Assembly (NCBI RefSeq): GCF_037038585.1
Contig: NC_092525.1
Coordinates: 23,518,867 to 23,582,866, forward strand
Reading direction: 5' to 3'
DNA from: Patagioenas fasciata
Taxonomy: Eukaryota > Chordata > Aves > Columbiformes > Columbidae
Length of the DNA: 64,000 nt
Under the pieces are notes generated by a model, which was not told the DNA's origin, did no database searches, and saw nothing but the letters and a program-made list of their open reading frames with translations. A program made the position numbers and the translations under genes. How positions within the stretch are numbered: position 1 is the first letter of the stretch; the number at the start of each line of letters is the position of its first letter. Positions 60,945-64,000 of the stretch are shown here, one piece after another.

Positions 60945-63900
60945 GTATGGGGCATGGGGGGTGCAAGGGGAGCTTGAGCTGCTGCCGGGCTCTGGAAGCC
61001 AGAGGAAAAGTCCAGACAGGACAGAGCACAGGCTTGGAACTACGTATCTGCTGAGGGTAATGTCGCAAGACACATGGATCTCTAAGTGTGTAGGACAGGA
61101 GGTGCTAAAATGCAGAGCAGGGACAGGAACGTCTGCTCCAGCTTCAAGAAACACTTCAGAAAGTCCAGGGTGCTCTATGCACTGACGCTTTGAAACAAGG
61201 AAAACAGTATTACTGCTCTCCCACCAATATCTGAAAGGTAAAATGTATGTGAAAGTGGTGCCAAAGCTCAGAGGAAGGCAGTCTGTCCACAGACACTCAG
61301 AAAGTTCTGTAATAAAACAGGAAAATAAAATAAATAAAACATTCAAAGAAATAATAAAAAGAAATAAATAAAATAAAACAGGGAGGGAGGCATCAGAAGT
61401 TAACAGCTTGGCTTCAAAGGGTGCAATTCATGCCCAGGCAGGGAAAAGAAACCAGAGAACAAACAGGGGCATGTTAAACATAAAACCACAAATAGGAGCA
61501 TGTTAATTATAAAACCATCATGAGGGAGTATTAAAAAAAAAGGAATGAAATAGCTTGCTGAAGGAACATCAAAGGAACTAATGAAAACTCCAAATGCAGC
61601 CTCAGCAATGGTTTGCTGCCAGGGAGTGTGACTGCAGGGCTCACTGCGGGTAGGGGTGTAAGACAAGCGTTTCAGACGGTTAAGGCCAGAATGTAGAAAT
61701 CCCTGAATGAATTAGCTACCTCTTTCTTTGGTCTTAAAATTGGGAATGTCTCACACATTTTCCAGGGGTGATGCGTTGAATAAGAGGTAGTAAAGGTGAG
61801 AAATTTCCACATACAAATATTGTTGCATGTCTTTAGAAATTACCTAATTGCCTTATTTCTTAAATTTACCTTCATACCTGAGTGGTGCATGTCCAGTGTC
61901 CCACCAAGCCTGGAAAAAACAGTGTACAAGTCCCACACCAGTTAATGAGGTTTCTGCACTGGTCAAACTGGCTGAAACCACCAGCCAAATTAGCAGAAAA
62001 CATCCCATTAAATGTACTGGAAAGTTTGGGTTTTGCTTTTGTAAGGGATTCTCATCTCCTGGTTGGCTAAAGCACTTTGTAGAACTATGGGGTGTTGCTG
62101 GCTTTTAATTTCCAAGAGGCTTTTCCAAGACATCAGCTTTGTGCAGGGCAGGATCTTCTGCAGGGAGAAAGGAGGAAGCAATAGGTTGTGTCAAGGGAGG
62201 GAAGCGCTGAGCTCCCTTGAGGTTCTTGCAGGGATGCATGGAGTGCAGCGTACTCAGGTGATCTGGAAAAGAGATGAGCAATGAGCTGACTCTGCTGATC
62301 TGGGAAATTATTTAGCACAGCCTCTGGTAAAACCAGGGGAAGTTGCAGAACATCCTTATGATGCTGACTGAGGAGCATGTTTGGAAAACCTTCCAGAACA
62401 AGCTTGGAGAAAGGCAGAGAGCAGTGGTCCAAGCTGCAATGAGCTCTCTGTCAGGTTGGGAGAGGCCTCAGAGACAGTGGTGTGGAAATGTCAGCTCAGC
62501 ATCTGTCAAAAAGAAAACTGTAAAAGTCTTCCAGGCCAAAAGATCCTCTTAGTGAGGACAAATCTATAGCAGACTGGAGTCTTCTATGCAGCCTGTGTTT
62601 GAGATAGCCCATCTTGCAGACTACAAGGGAACAAGACAAGGTGCAGAGGGGGAACAAACTGCCTGCAGATCTAGGCAGGTTTGCTTCAGTGCAAAACCAA
62701 CTGAGGTTCTTTAGCCTGGAAACAGGAGGATGTGTCAGGCTGCAACACCATGAGCAGTGCGGTGATCATGGAGGAGCAATGAACGCAGTGCGTGTACATC
62801 ATAGAAGGTGTAAGAGAGGACAGGGATGTGACTTCTCTGATCTCAAACATTGCCCATACAGTATCCTTTTCCTTTGTCCTTGACAAAGCAGAGAACTTCA
62901 GAGAGCCAAAGAGCTGAACTAAGAAGGCAGGTGCTAAGGTCTGCTGGAAGTCTGAGACCAGGGGCAGTGCCCCAAAGGTTCTCCTGCCCAGCCATATGGA
63001 AAAAGAGCTTAACATAGCCACCAAGCCTTGGCAGACACTGTCTGTCTCTGGACAAAAGCTGTCTGCATTAAATGCTAGATTGGGATCTAGAAACTGCAAT
63101 TTCCTTCACTAAATATTAACTTGGAGAAAAGTCCTAGGAGTAAGCAAAACTTTGGGCAGGCAGACCTGTCTGTGCAACATTCCTTTACATACCTGTACTT
63201 TCTCTTTGGATGAAGCTCCTGGCAGTAGTGAGGATGAAGTTGGTTTTTATCTGGAGCACAGCCTGGGCAGGAGGAATGGCTGAAATCCTGCATGAAGCAA
63301 CAAAGAAATATCTATTCACTCCACTGCCAAACTTCTGTGGGCAGATGTGGCCTGGAAAGGTGGGACCAGAGTGTAGCGAATAATTCTCATGTCACTTCGC
63401 TCAGCTCTGCTTTCCCAGCGAAAGATATCACTGCTGTTCTGAGCTGTCCCCAGCCAAGACCCAGAGGCTTGCTCCAGGACTCAGGACAAGCCTGTCCACA
63501 GACCCTCAGAAAGTTCTGTGGATTGATCCCCCTCTCCTGCCTCCCCAGGCTGCGCTCTGCCTCTCCAAGGGCTGGCAAAATGCATGAGCTTCAAAAGCAG
63601 GGTTGACTGGCATGTGCTGTATGTGGCTGAGGAGGTTTCAGTGCTCTCTCTGGCCGTGGATGTTTTGCCCTGGTGAGTGGGGGCGTGAATAAATCACTCC
63701 AGTGATGTCTGGTTTCAGCTTAGACTGTGGAGAGAAACATAGTTCATAGGGAAGTGAGTGAGTCTTAGGTATCTTATTGCAAAGTACGGCAGGGTTTGTG
63801 AGGCTGTTTTGTACAAAGATCCCCGGGTCATTAAATTACATGCATTTTGGAATGAGTTACAGTCTGTAGGATTCAGATATTGCTTCTCAGAAGCTCTTTT

Positions 63901-64000
63901 CATCCTCCAGCCCCGACTCTGCAGAAAGCGGGGGGTGTGTCACTGTGTGACCTTCATCCACAGCCTCCTGTGACTCTGTGGGGCATTCAGAGGCATTTTG
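60945..64000 (+). other. PRDX6 intron 2 (to window edge)
   Basis: No third coding exon was found. Contains the A-rich repeat and a 28-bp motif repeated with one mismatch (61283-61310 and 63492-63519). A GTTCTTTAGCCTGGAAA-like phrase near 62704 may be an old CR1 trace. Confidence 0.65.
61315..61379 (+). repeat. A-rich (AAATA)n repeat in PRDX6 intron 2
   Basis: Interrupted AAATA/AATAAA units over about 65 bp. Confidence 0.88.

Noticed and set aside
1-64000. tRNA, rRNA, CRISPR, operon or prokaryotic features
   Set aside because: None seen; the intron-exon structure and CR1 repeats show vertebrate nuclear DNA.

Overview
The window looks like bird nuclear DNA. The recognisable repeats are mostly CR1 LINE fragments ending in the ATTCTATGA-type 3' repeat. 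There is one Hsmar1/Galluhop-like mariner, and no Alu or L1-like sequence. Introns are compact, and the predicted proteins read as amniote orthologues. Another sauropsid cannot be strictly excluded, and I do not name a species.

Three protein-coding genes can be rebuilt exon by exon with matching splice phases. TNFSF4 (OX40 ligand, minus strand, 13083-19709) has 3 coding exons and 198 residues. TADA1 (SAGA core subunit, minus strand, 42279-58764) has 8 coding exons and 335 residues. PRDX6 (1-Cys peroxiredoxin, plus strand, from 58976) has only its first two coding exons here and runs off the right edge. TADA1 and PRDX6 are head to head, with 211 bp between their ATGs inside a CpG island, so they probably share a bidirectional promoter.

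Layout: 1-13 kb is gene-poor, with a CR1 3' end at the left and nothing else I can name. 13-20 kb is TNFSF4; its small second exon lies in an intragenic CpG island, and its first intron carries a CR1. 20-42 kb is a 22 kb gap with no recognised gene; it holds CR1 pieces, simple repeats, a hAT-like end, a 51-bp direct repeat pair and one TATA-like site. 42-59 kb is TADA1, with a dead full-length mariner in intron 4 and a 93-bp tandem duplication beside the exon 5 donor. 59-64 kb is the start of PRDX6 with a long second intron.

The three genes act in different processes: T-cell co-stimulation, chromatin acetylation and transcription, and peroxide or phospholipid repair. Nothing suggests a joint pathway apart from the shared TADA1-PRDX6 promoter. 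I found no evidence of an undescribed multi-gene system. The points most worth checking are the TADA1 insertion between TNFSF4 and PRDX6 relative to the human order, the microsatellite-dependent splice acceptor of TNFSF4 exon 2, the mariner, and two local duplications.
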